Assembly (NCBI GenBank): GCA_035559315.1
Contig: DATMBJ010000262.1
Coordinates: forward strand, 1-17,193
Length of the DNA stretch: 17,193 nucleotides
Direction: 5' to 3'
DNA from: DATLZM01 sp035559315
GTDB lineage: Bacteria; Actinomycetota; UBA4738; HRBIN12
Shown piece after piece: positions 1 through 6,716 of this stretch; the first letter of the stretch is position 1; each line of letters starts with the position of its first letter. The notes under the pieces were generated by a model. That model made no database searches. It was not told the origin of the DNA and worked only from the letters and a program-made list of their open reading frames with translations. The position numbers and the translations under genes were made by a program.

Positions 1-354
1 GGAGCCCCACAGCACGATCAGGTCCGTGTTCTCGATCTCCTCGTACGAGCTGGTGCCGCCCCCCGCACCGAACACCGTGGCCAGACCGACCACGCTCGGC
101 GCGTGTCAGGTGCGGTTGCAGCTGTCGATGTTGTTGCTGCCGAGGGCCTGGCGGATGAACTTCTGCGCGAGGAAGTTCACCTCGTTCGTGGCCTTCGAGC
201 AGCTGAACACCCCGACGCCGTTCGGCCCGTACGCCTCGCGGGCCGCCCGGAGCCCGGAGGCGGCGCGGTCCAGCGCCTCCTCCCAGCTCGCCGGGCGGAG
301 CCCGCCGCCCTCTCGGACGAGCGGCTCGGTGAGCCGGGTCTGCGCCCTTCCCAT
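1..354 (-). CDS. fdhA: Formate dehydrogenase alpha subunit, selenocysteine-containing, partial (runs off left edge)
   Basis: Molybdopterin oxidoreductase expected to interconvert formate and CO2 at a Mo/W-bis-MGD site with Sec as metal ligand. I start at the ATG at 352-354 because GGGAGGCGAG lies directly in front; an ATG at 387 falls inside a likely -10 box. Residues 1-82 match the family (LTEPLVREGG, then a segment ending NNIDSCNRT). An in-frame TGA at 106-108 follows, and the frame continues to base 1 as HAPSVVGLATVFGAGGG, then a segment ending IVLWGS. This is the sequence that follows Sec or Cys in formate dehydrogenases, so TGA is read here as Sec. A hairpin with a GGUCU loop follows at once. 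The protein starts close to the catalytic domain: the N-terminal 4Fe-4S domain (four Cys) that normally precedes this region is absent and is not encoded upstream, where fdhD lies. The iron-sulfur part is presumably a separate subunit. A nonsense mutation is unlikely because identity continues past the TGA. Confidence 0.88.
68..99 (-). promoter_or_regulatory. Bacterial SECIS element in fdhA
   Basis: The mRNA just 3' of the UGA (106-108) folds into a hairpin. Stem CGUGGUC (94-88) pairs with GGCCACG (82-76), with six Watson-Crick pairs and one G-U pair, around the loop GGUCU (87-83). An outer CCGA (99-96) can pair with UCGG (71-68) across an internal loop. The E. coli fdhF SECIS, from memory, has the same GGUCU apical loop, which SelB recognises. 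Placement and loop agree with the bacterial type. Confidence 0.8.
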
Positions 355-385
355 CTCGCCTCCCTCGGAAGACGTGCGCCCCCTC

Positions 386-391
386 ATCCTA
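386..391 (-). promoter_or_regulatory. Candidate -10 box for fdhA
   Basis: TAGGAT (TANNNT) lies in the 71-base gap between the fdhD stop and the fdhA start, 31 bases before the ATG at 354. That would give a leader of roughly 25 bases carrying the GGGAGG ribosome site. No convincing -35 is visible. fdhA may equally be read through from fdhD. Confidence 0.4.
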
Positions 392-425
392 CGACCCCGC
401 GTCGCCCCCCGGGCAGGGACGTCGC

Positions 426-1265
426 TCAGCGCGCGACGCGCTCGGGGTGGGAGTAGACGTTGAACCGGCCCTCGCGGACGAACCCCACGACCGCGATGCC
501 CAGGCGTTCCGCGGCCTCCACCGCGAGCGAGGAGGGGGCCGAGACCGCCGCCACCACCGGGACCCCCGCCACCGCCGCCTTCTGGACGATCTCGAACGAG
601 ACCCGGCCCGAGACCTGGAGGACCCGCTCCGAGAGCGGCAGCTCGCCCCGGAGCAGCGCCTCGCCCACCAGCTTGTCCACGGCGTTGTGGCGGCCCACGT
701 CCTCCCGCACGGCGAGGAGCCGGCCCTCCGCGTCGAAGAGCCCCGCCGCGTGGAGGCCCCCGGTCTGGTCGAACACCCGCTGCCCCCGCCGGAGCGCGTC
801 CGGGAGCCCGGAGAGGACCCCGGCCCGGACCGCGAAGCCCGGGGGCACCGGGGCGCAGCGGACCTCGACGTCCTCGAGGGCCGCCTTCCCGCAGACCCCG
901 CAGCTCGAGGTGGCGTAGAAGTTCCGCCGGAGCAGGGCGGGGTCGAGGGGGCGGGCGAGCTCCACCGTGACCACGTTGTACCGCTGCTCCTCGGGGCCCG
1001 GGTCCTCGCAGTAGGAGACCCGCACCACGTCCTGCCGTCCCCGGATCAGCCCCTCGGTGAAGAGGAACCCGCAGGCGAGCTCGAAGTCGCCGCCGGGGGT
1101 GCGCATCGTGACGGCCACCGGGACCGCCTCCTGCCCCGGCCCCCGGGCCCGGATCTCCATCGGCTCCTCGGCGGCCAGGCGGTCGGTCCGCTCGGACGCC
1201 CGGCCGTCGCGGACCGCCAGGACCCGCGCCGCCGTCACGCTCCGCCGCACCGCGGGCTCGCCCAT
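426..1265 (-). CDS. fdhD: Formate dehydrogenase accessory sulfurtransferase FdhD
   Basis: Cytoplasmic protein that moves sulfur from a cysteine desulfurase to the molybdenum cofactor of formate dehydrogenase, which is needed for activity. The protein has 279 residues, normal for the family. The sulfur-carrying CxxC is C122-G-V-C125 inside TSSCGVCGKAALEDV. Other family segments include ACGFLFTEGLI near residue 62, a DQTGGLHAAGLF region and VREDVGRHNAVDKLVGEAL in the second half. The ATG at 1265 gives MGEPAVRRSV; no clear ribosome site precedes it, so the start is less sure than the identity. It lies 71 bases upstream of fdhA on the same strand, which fits its role as maturase of that enzyme, and is divergent from fhs with about 90 bases between. 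Confidence 0.95.
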   Translation of the reverse strand: MGEPAVRRSVTAARVLAVRDGRASERTDRLAAEEPMEIRARGPGQEAVPVAVTMRTPGGDFELACGFLFTEGLIRGRQDVVRVSYCEDPGPEEQRYNVVTVELARPLDPALLRRNFYATSSCGVCGKAALEDVEVRCAPVPPGFAVRAGVLSGLPDALRRGQRVFDQTGGLHAAGLFDAEGRLLAVREDVGRHNAVDKLVGEALLRGELPLSERVLQVSGRVSFEIVQKAAVAGVPVVAAVSAPSSLAVEAAERLGIAVVGFVREGRFNVYSHPERVAR

Positions 1266-1357
1266 ACCGCCATCATCGCAGCCGGCCCCCCCGGCGGCCA
1301 GACGCCCGGCGGTGCGTTCTGCGCGACGTGGAGCGGTCTCCGCGCTGTCCGTTCCGC

Positions 1358-1363
1358 TATGCT
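1358..1363 (+). promoter_or_regulatory. Candidate -10 box for fhs
   Basis: TATGCT overlaps the first possible ATG of fhs (1359) and sits 10 bases before an in-frame GTG at 1374. If it is the real -10, translation would start at the GTG. No matching -35 is visible, so this is tentative. Confidence 0.3.
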
Positions 1364-3047
1364 CGCGCTCCCGGTGGAGAGCTCCCTCGAGATCGCGCGG
1401 CGGGCCCGGCTCCGCCCCATCCTCGACGTGGCCCTCGAGGCCGGGCTCGAGGAGGCGGAGGTCGAGGCCTACGGCCGCCACCGCGCGAAGGTCGACGCCG
1501 CCGCCGTCCTCGCGCGGCTCGCCGACCGGCCCGACGGCAGGGTCGTGCTGGTCACGGCCGTCACCCCCACCAAGGCCGGGGAGGGGAAGACCACGACCTC
1601 GATCGGGCTCGCCCAGGGGCTCGGCCGGCTCGGGGTCCGGGTCGCCCTCTGCCTCCGCGAGCCGTCGATGGGGCCGATCTTCGGGATCAAGGGCGGGGGG
1701 ACCGGCGGGGGGTACGCCCAGGTCGTCCCCATGGAGGACGTGAACCTCCACCTCAACGGGGACTTCCACGCGGTGACCGCCGCCCACGACCTGCTGGCGG
1801 CGGCCCTGGACGCCTCGCTCTACCACGGCAACCCCCTGGGCATCGACCCCTGGACCATCACCTGGCCGCGCTGCCTCGACGTGAACGACCGGGCCCTCCG
1901 CAACGTCGTGGTGGGGCTCGGGGGGCGCGCCCACGGCGTGCCCCGCGAGACCGGGTTCGTGATCACGGCCGCCTCGGAGGTGATGGCCATCCTGGCCCTC
2001 GCCTCCGACCTCCGCGACCTCCGGGCCCGCCTGGGACGGATCGTGGTGGCCGAGACCCGCGAGGGCCGCCCCGTCACCGCCGAGGACCTCCGGGTGGCCG
2101 GGGCGATGGCCGCGATCATGCGGGACGCGATCCGCCCGAACCTGGTCCAGACCCTCGAGGGGCAGCCGGCCTTCGTCCACGCCGGGCCCTTCGGGAACAT
2201 CGCCCACGCCAACAGCTCGGTCCTCGCCGACCGGGTGGCGGCGAAGCTCGCCGAGGTGGTGGTGACCGAGGCCGGGTTCGGCGCCGACCTGGGGTTCGAG
2301 AAGTTCTGCCACATCGTCTGCCCGGCCGCGGGGATCCGGCCGTCGGCCGCCGTCGTGGTGGCGACGGTGCGGGCCCTCAAGTCCCACGGCGGGGTGCCCT
2401 TCGAGCGACTCGGCGAGGAGGACCCCGAGGCCCTCAAGCGGGGCTCGGAGAACCTCGCCGCCCAGCTCGAGGTGGTCCGGGCGTTCGGGGTGCCGGCGGT
2501 GGTGGCGGTGAACCGCTTCCCCACCGACACCCCCCGCGAGCTCGCGCTCCTCGAGGAGCTCGCCCGGGAGGCCGGGGCGGCGAGGGTCGCCCTCCACGAG
2601 GCGTACGCCCGGGGCGGGGCGGGCTGCGAGGACCTCGCCCGGGCGGTGCTGGAGGCGGTGGAGGAGCCGTCGGAGTTCCGGCCCCTGAACCCGCCGGGGA
2701 CGCCCCTGCGGGAGCAGATCGAGGCCATCGCCACCCACCTCTACGGGGCGGACGGCGTCGACCTCCTCCCCGGGGCCGAGCGGGACCTCGAGCGGGTCCG
2801 GGCCCTGGGGCTCGGGACCGCCCCGGTCTGCATGGCCAAGACCCACCTCTCGCTCTCCCACGACCCGGCGCTCCTCGGGCGCCCCCGGGGGTTCCGGCTC
2901 CCGGTGCGGGGGCTCGTGCCCGCGGCCGGCGCGGGGTTCGTCGTGGCGCTCTGCGGGGATATCCAGCGGATGCCGGGGCTCGGACGCGAGCCCGCGTTCA
3001 CCCGGATCGACCTGGACGACGAGGGCCGGATCACCGGCCTGGCCTGA
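1359..3047 (+). CDS. fhs: Formate--tetrahydrofolate ligase
   Basis: Makes 10-formyl-THF from formate, THF and ATP in the cytoplasm; it feeds formate into purine, serine and methyl-group synthesis, or into the methyl branch of CO2-fixing pathways. The protein has 562 residues from the ATG at 1359, close to the usual 555-560. The ATP-binding loop TPTKAGEGKTTT is at residues 69-80, followed by REPSMGPIFGIKGGGTGGG and NLHLNGDFHAV, hallmark segments of the family. The C-terminus keeps MAKTHLSLSHDP and IQRMPGLG. An in-frame GTG at 1374 (VESSLEIARRARLRP) is an alternative start that fits the family N-terminus well, and a TATGCT box sits just before it. Facing fdhD, with fdhA beyond, it makes the locus a formate-assimilation or C1-interconversion unit. 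Confidence 0.97.
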   Translation: MLALPVESSLEIARRARLRPILDVALEAGLEEAEVEAYGRHRAKVDAAAVLARLADRPDGRVVLVTAVTPTKAGEGKTTTSIGLAQGLGRLGVRVALCLREPSMGPIFGIKGGGTGGGYAQVVPMEDVNLHLNGDFHAVTAAHDLLAAALDASLYHGNPLGIDPWTITWPRCLDVNDRALRNVVVGLGGRAHGVPRETGFVITAASEVMAILALASDLRDLRARLGRIVVAETREGRPVTAEDLRVAGAMAAIMRDAIRPNLVQTLEGQPAFVHAGPFGNIAHANSSVLADRVAAKLAEVVVTEAGFGADLGFEKFCHIVCPAAGIRPSAAVVVATVRALKSHGGVPFERLGEEDPEALKRGSENLAAQLEVVRAFGVPAVVAVNRFPTDTPRELALLEELAREAGAARVALHEAYARGGAGCEDLARAVLEAVEEPSEFRPLNPPGTPLREQIEAIATHLYGADGVDLLPGAERDLERVRALGLGTAPVCMAKTHLSLSHDPALLGRPRGFRLPVRGLVPAAGAGFVVALCGDIQRMPGLGREPAFTRIDLDDEGRITGLA

Positions 3048-3070
3048 CCCGGGCCGGGGGCTGGGGGCCG

Positions 3071-3101
3071 GCGCAGGTCACGCCGGGGGGGCGCAGGTCA
3101 C
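3071..3101. repeat. Short direct repeat between convergent fhs and gcvT-like genes
   Basis: GCGCAGGTCAC occurs at 3071-3081 and again at 3091-3101, a 20-base spacing. The second copy contains the stop codon of the GcvT-like gene (3098-3100, minus strand). The first copy therefore looks like a duplicated gene end. No U-tract terminator is visible in this 50-base convergent gap. Confidence 0.6.
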
Positions 3102-4198
3102 ATCTTGGGGCGGCGCTTCTCCGGGTCGTGGATGGAGGGCGGGGCGACCGTCGCCGGGACCGAGTCCTCACCGAGCGCGACCTCCACCACGTTCCCCATC
3201 CCCGCCTCCTCGGTCCGCAGGACCGCCAGGCCGATCACGCCGAACCGCGGGCTCCGGGTCGGGCTCGTGAGGACGCCCACCGGCTCCCCGTCCTTCGTCA
3301 CCTCGGCCCCGTACTCCGGGACCTCCTCGGCCTCGAGCGCGAGCGTGACGAAGCGGTTCGGCGGGCGCTTCGCGACCTGCCGGAGGCGTTCCTTCCCCAG
3401 GAACTCCCCGGGCGCGTCGAGCGCGACGAGCCGGTCCATCGAGAAGTCGTAGGGGGTCCGGGTGTGGGGCTCGTAGTCGTAGTCGGTCACGATCAGCCCG
3501 GCCTCGATCCTGAGGATCTCGATGGCCGCCACGCCGAACGGGGTGGCCCCCGCCCGCACCAGGACCTCCCACAGGTCGGGCGCCCGCTCCGGCGTCGTGA
3601 ACAGCTCGTAGCCGAGCTCGCCGCCGAAGCCCGTCCGCGAGAGCCATACCGGGACCCCGCCGACCTCCACCGGCTCGGGGACGAACCGGAAGTACCGGAG
3701 GGCCGAGAGGTCCACGTCGGTGAGGGGCTCGAGCAGCTCCCGCGACCGCGGCCCCTGGAGCCCGACGTGAGGCATCCGGAGCGTCACCGGCTCGATCTCG
3801 ACGGCCATCCCCTCCGTGACCCGGGCGAAGAACCCGGCGTGCCCGCTCGCGTTCGTCATCACCCAGACCCGCTCGTCCGCGACCCTGTAGACGGTCCCGT
3901 CGTCGATCATGAGCCCGTCCTCGTCGAGGAACGCCCCGTAGCGGACCTGGCCGATCTCGAGCCCCAGCACGTCGTTCGAGTGCACGAGCTGGGCGGCCCG
4001 CAGCGCGTCGGGCCCGCGGAACTCCCACTTGTTGAGGGGCGAGACGTCCCAGATGCCCACCCCCTCGCGGACCGCCCGGTACTCGGCCTCGACGTCGCCG
4101 AACCCCTCGGTCCAGTACCACCCGCCCTCGGCCACGAAGGTCGCCCCCATCGCCGCCTGGACGTCGTAGAACGCCGAACGGATCGTCTGCTCTCCCAT
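3098..4198 (-). CDS. GcvT-like folate-dependent aminomethyltransferase
   Basis: Member of the GcvT/AMT family, which transfers a one-carbon group from an amine or thioether donor to THF. The protein has 366 residues, the usual length. Near the N-terminus is VGIWDVSPLNKWEFRGPDA (family GVFDVSH region); the folate-site acidic pair is in MIDDGTVYRV (D99-D100), NASGH is at 116-120, SRTGFGGELGYELF at 187-200, and the LRIEAGL segment follows. The C-terminal domain starts after GEFLGKERL. The protein differs from textbook GcvT (SPLNKW where GcvT has SHMG), so its donor could be glycine, sarcosine/dimethylglycine or another methyl compound; no gcvH or gcvP is nearby. The ATG at 4198 is chosen over 4255 because GAGGGGGACGAG precedes it and a strong promoter lies between the two. 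It is convergent with fhs. Confidence 0.85.
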   Translation of the reverse strand: MGEQTIRSAFYDVQAAMGATFVAEGGWYWTEGFGDVEAEYRAVREGVGIWDVSPLNKWEFRGPDALRAAQLVHSNDVLGLEIGQVRYGAFLDEDGLMIDDGTVYRVADERVWVMTNASGHAGFFARVTEGMAVEIEPVTLRMPHVGLQGPRSRELLEPLTDVDLSALRYFRFVPEPVEVGGVPVWLSRTGFGGELGYELFTTPERAPDLWEVLVRAGATPFGVAAIEILRIEAGLIVTDYDYEPHTRTPYDFSMDRLVALDAPGEFLGKERLRQVAKRPPNRFVTLALEAEEVPEYGAEVTKDGEPVGVLTSPTRSPRFGVIGLAVLRTEEAGMGNVVEVALGEDSVPATVAPPSIHDPEKRRPKM

Positions 4199-4225
4199 CT
4201 CGTCCCCCTCGAGCCCAGCGGCAGG

Positions 4226-4255
4226 TGTATACCGCGTTCTTGAACGATGGTTCAA
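4226..4255 (-). promoter_or_regulatory. Promoter of the GcvT-like gene
   Basis: On the minus strand -35 TTGAAC (4255-4250) and -10 TATACA (4231-4226) are 18 bases apart, an excellent housekeeping-type match that stands out in this GC-rich DNA. The start point near 4219 leaves a leader of about 20 bases with the GAGGGGG ribosome site. The promoter begins at the stop codon of the upstream cyclo-ligase gene, so it makes the last gene of the minus-strand run separately controllable. Confidence 0.72.
4240..4255. promoter_or_regulatory. Inverted repeat over the -35 box (operator candidate)
   Basis: TTGAAC-GATG-GTTCAA is a perfect 6-base inverted repeat with a 4-base centre. It covers the -35 and the first part of the spacer of the GcvT-like promoter, where a dimeric repressor would block polymerase. 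Its core GAAC-N4-GTTC is shared with LexA boxes, but the flanks (T/A rather than C/G) and the centre do not fit the Gram-positive LexA consensus. Confidence 0.5.
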
Positions 4256-4842
4256 GCCGCGGCCCGACAGCGCACCAGCTCGCGGTCGGTGACGACCGCG
4301 TCCACCGGGACGTCGCCTTCCCCGTGGGGCACCTCGTCCACGAGCTGGAGGTGGAAGCAGATCCCCACGCGGAGGGCGTCCGGGCGGGTCCGCGGGAGGA
4401 AGCGGTCGAAGTACCCACCGCCGTAGCCGACCCGGTAGCCCCGCCGGTCGAAGGCGAGGCCCGGGACGACCACCACGTCGAGTTCCTCCGGGGGGACGAC
4501 CTCGCCGGCCGCGGGCTCCAGCGCACCGAACCGGGCCCGGACCATCGGATCCCCGGGCCGGAAGGCGCGGGCCTCGATCTCCCCTCCGGCGAGCCGCGGC
4601 AGCGCCACGCGGCGGCCCTCCCGGAGGAGCCGACCCACGATCCCCGCGGTCGGCACCTCCGAGCCGAACGAGGAGAACACGAGCACGGTCCCCGCTCGCG
4701 CGAGCTCCGGGAGCGAGAACAGCCGCGCCTCGACGGCGCGCCCCATCGCCCGCCGCTCCTCCTCGGGGACGGCGTCCCGCAGCGCGCGGGCCCGCGCCCG
4801 CAGCTCCCGCTTGGCGGCCCGGAGGGCGTCGGGATCCGTCAC
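4252..4842 (-). CDS. 5-formyltetrahydrofolate cyclo-ligase
   Basis: ATP-dependent conversion of 5-formyl-THF to 5,10-methenyl-THF, returning a stored or inhibitory folate to the active pool. The protein has 196 residues, typical for the family. The N-terminal helix KRELRARARALRD (11-23) carries the basic residues expected there, VLVFSSFGSEVPT is at 54-65, and the nucleotide/folate loop GYGGGYFDRFL is at 139-149. The start is the GTG at 4842-4840, which overlaps the stop of the upstream LLM gene as GTGA, implying translational coupling; upstream codons in the same frame are antisense or shadow sequence. With fhs and the GcvT-like gene it completes a folate C1 set. Confidence 0.93.
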   Translation of the reverse strand: MTDPDALRAAKRELRARARALRDAVPEEERRAMGRAVEARLFSLPELARAGTVLVFSSFGSEVPTAGIVGRLLREGRRVALPRLAGGEIEARAFRPGDPMVRARFGALEPAAGEVVPPEELDVVVVPGLAFDRRGYRVGYGGGYFDRFLPRTRPDALRVGICFHLQLVDEVPHGEGDVPVDAVVTDRELVRCRAAA

Positions 4843-5750
4843 GCCCGGCTCCGCAGCCGGGGCAGGACGGCCCGGGCGAGGAGCTCCACGCGGTCGGGGG
4901 GTCCGGCCGGCACCAGCACGGCCCAGGTCGCCCCGGCGTCCGCCAGCCGGTCCAGGAACCCCACCAGCGAGTCCGCGCTCCCCGCCCAGATCTCGCTCTC
5001 GAGCATGCCCCGCTCCCGGCGGCGCTCGAGGAGCCGGGCGGCCTCGCCGTCGTCCTCCCCGACGAGCGCGATCCCCGCCCACGTGGCCTCGGCCTCCCGG
5101 CCCAGGGCGGCGGCCTCCTCCCGGAGCAGCGCGGCCTTGCGGCGGAACACGGGGACGTGCATCCCCCACCCGTTCCAGCCGTCCGCGACCCGGGCCGCGA
5201 TGCGGACGACCGCGTCGGCCTGCCCGCCGAGCCAGACCGGCGGGCCCCCGGGGGTCGCGACCGGCGGGGCGAGCGGGCCCCGGAGCGGCGGCACCCACCC
5301 GCCGCCCGGCCAGGCCTCGCCCGAGAAGAGCGCCTTCACCGCGCGGACCGTCTCCTCGAGGTGCGCCCGGCGCTCCCGTACGCCGAGCGAGGGGAACCCG
5401 TAGGCCCGGTGCTCGGGCTCGTCGATGGGATCCCCGGTCCCCACCCCGAGGATCACCCTCCCCGGCCCGGCGATCCCGTCGAGCGAGCAGGCGAGCTTCG
5501 CCAGGAGCCCGGCGGGCCGGAGCACCGCCCGGGCCACGAGCGTGCCGATCGCCAGGCGCTCGCTCCGGGCGGCGACGTTCGCGAGCACCGTGAAGGCCTC
5601 GAGCGAGGGCCGGTCGGGGGGCGCCCCCGGGGGGAAGAAGTGGTCGAACGCGAACACGCCGTCGAACCCCAGCTCCTCGGCGCGCTCCGCGGCGGCCAGG
5701 ACCTTCCCGGCATCGCCGGAGAAGAGCGGGAGCACGAGCCCGACGCGCAC
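4839..5750 (-). CDS. LLM-class (F420- or flavin-dependent) oxidoreductase
   Basis: Luciferase-like TIM-barrel oxidoreductase of 303 residues. The barrel start VRVGLVLPLFSG, then ERAEELGFDGVFAFDHF, LAIGTLVARAVLRPA, RVILGVGTGDP and PVWLGGQ are the standard order of strands and loops in this superfamily. In Actinobacteria many such proteins use F420 rather than FMN, and the reductase gene at 15476 also suggests F420 is present, but cofactor and substrate cannot be read from the sequence. The start is a GTG at 5750, four bases after the stop of the ROK kinase gene. The stop overlaps the cyclo-ligase start (GTGA), so it sits inside a translationally coupled operon. No link to folate chemistry is known to me beyond this coupling. 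Confidence 0.88.
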   Translation of the reverse strand: MRVGLVLPLFSGDAGKVLAAAERAEELGFDGVFAFDHFFPPGAPPDRPSLEAFTVLANVAARSERLAIGTLVARAVLRPAGLLAKLACSLDGIAGPGRVILGVGTGDPIDEPEHRAYGFPSLGVRERRAHLEETVRAVKALFSGEAWPGGGWVPPLRGPLAPPVATPGGPPVWLGGQADAVVRIAARVADGWNGWGMHVPVFRRKAALLREEAAALGREAEATWAGIALVGEDDGEAARLLERRRERGMLESEIWAGSADSLVGFLDRLADAGATWAVLVPAGPPDRVELLARAVLPRLRSRA

Positions 5751-5754
5751 GCGT

Positions 5755-6702
5755 TCAGCCCCCCGCCTCGTCGAGCGCCAGCGCCGCCGCCCCGACGGCC
5801 CCGGCCTCCGGACCCAGGGCGGCCGGGACGATCGGCACCTCGGGCCGGTGCTCCCGGGCCTCCACGGCGGCCGCGAACGCCCGCCGCGCCGGCCCGAGCA
5901 GCAGGTCCCCGGCCTCCACGACCCCGCCCCCCACCACCACCAGCTCCGGGTCGAGGATGTTCACGAGCCCCGCGATCCCCTCCCCGAGCCGCCGCCCGAC
6001 CTCCGCCAGGATCCCCAGGGCCACCTCGTCCCCCTCCCGCGCCGCCCGGGTCACGAGCGGCCCGTCGACCCGCCCGGGATCGCCCCCCGCCAGGCGCGCG
6101 AGCAGCGACCCCGGCCGCTCCGCGGCGGCCCGCCGCCCGGCGCGCTCGATCGCCGCCCCGGAGGCCACCTGCTCCCAGCACCCCAGGTTCCCGCAGCCGC
6201 ACCGCGGGCCGCCGGGTTCCACGATCACGTGGCCGATCTCGGCCGCGAACCCGTGGGCCCCGCGGAAGGGTCGCCCGCCGGAGACGATCCCACCGCCGAT
6301 CCCCGTCCCCACCGTCACGAGCAGCATGTCCGCGGCCCCGCGGCCCGCGCCGAACCGGTGCTCGGCGAGGGCGGCGGCCGCGGCGTCGTTGTCGACGACG
6401 CAGGGGAGGCCGGTCGCCGCCTCGAGGCGCTCCCGGAGGGGGAACTCCCGCCAAGGGTTGTTCGGCGCGAAGCGGATCACGCCCTCCGGCCAGGTCACCA
6501 GCCCCGCCGCGCCGACGCCGGCCGCCCGGACCTCGGACGTCCGGAGCCCCGCGACGATCCGCACGATCTCCGCGAACGTCCGCTCCTGGTCCTCCGCGGG
6601 GGTCGGGGCCGTGGTCCGGGCCTCGACCACGCCCCCCGCCGTGGCGCGGACGCCGGCGATCTTCGTGCCGCCCACGTCGATGCCGATGGCCCGAGCCTCC
6701 AC
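5755..6702 (-). CDS. glk: ROK-family glucokinase
   Basis: Sugar kinase expected to phosphorylate glucose with ATP (or polyphosphate). The protein has 315 residues, the normal length. The phosphate-binding start IGIDVGGTKIAG has D9 and K14, the catalytic DND is at 104-106, and VGTGIGGGIVSGGR at 131-144 forms the second phosphate loop. The ROK signature and zinc site are EIGHVIVEPGG and CGCGNLGC, with H158, C168, C170 and C175. No N-terminal helix-turn-helix is present, so it is an enzyme and not a ROK repressor. The GTG at 6702 is chosen because the family motif starts five residues later; it lies 14 bases after the previous stop. It is in the middle of the run from ArsA to the cyclo-ligase gene. 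Glucose specificity is inferred from the family, not shown. Confidence 0.92.
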   Translation of the reverse strand: MEARAIGIDVGGTKIAGVRATAGGVVEARTTAPTPAEDQERTFAEIVRIVAGLRTSEVRAAGVGAAGLVTWPEGVIRFAPNNPWREFPLRERLEAATGLPCVVDNDAAAAALAEHRFGAGRGAADMLLVTVGTGIGGGIVSGGRPFRGAHGFAAEIGHVIVEPGGPRCGCGNLGCWEQVASGAAIERAGRRAAAERPGSLLARLAGGDPGRVDGPLVTRAAREGDEVALGILAEVGRRLGEGIAGLVNILDPELVVVGGGVVEAGDLLLGPARRAFAAAVEAREHRPEVPIVPAALGPEAGAVGAAALALDEAGG

Positions 6703-6716
6703 GGCGGCCGCGGCCC

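Noticed and set aside
106..108. fdhA as a pseudogene broken by a stop codon
   Set aside because: Family sequence continues in the same frame past the TGA, the position is that of Sec in known enzymes, and a SECIS-like hairpin follows.
1328..4243. Very long open frames on both strands, some over 900 residues, antisense to or out of phase with real genes
   Set aside because: They are Arg/Pro/Gly/Ala-rich with no family motifs and follow the GC bias of the real genes; the same holds for the frames at 5157-9353, 5755-9363, 9949-12057 and 10623-14201 outside the assigned genes.
4240..4255. Second LexA box
   Set aside because: The GAAC-N4-GTTC core is present, but the outer bases are T/A and the centre GATG/CATC does not fit RNRY; kept as a general operator candidate.
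4839..5750. Methylenetetrahydromethanopterin reductase, given the folate genes nearby
   Set aside because: The LLM fold is shared by many enzymes; no residue seen here specifies that reaction.
5755..6702. ROK-family transcription repressor
   Set aside because: The protein starts directly at the kinase phosphate loop with no helix-turn-helix domain.
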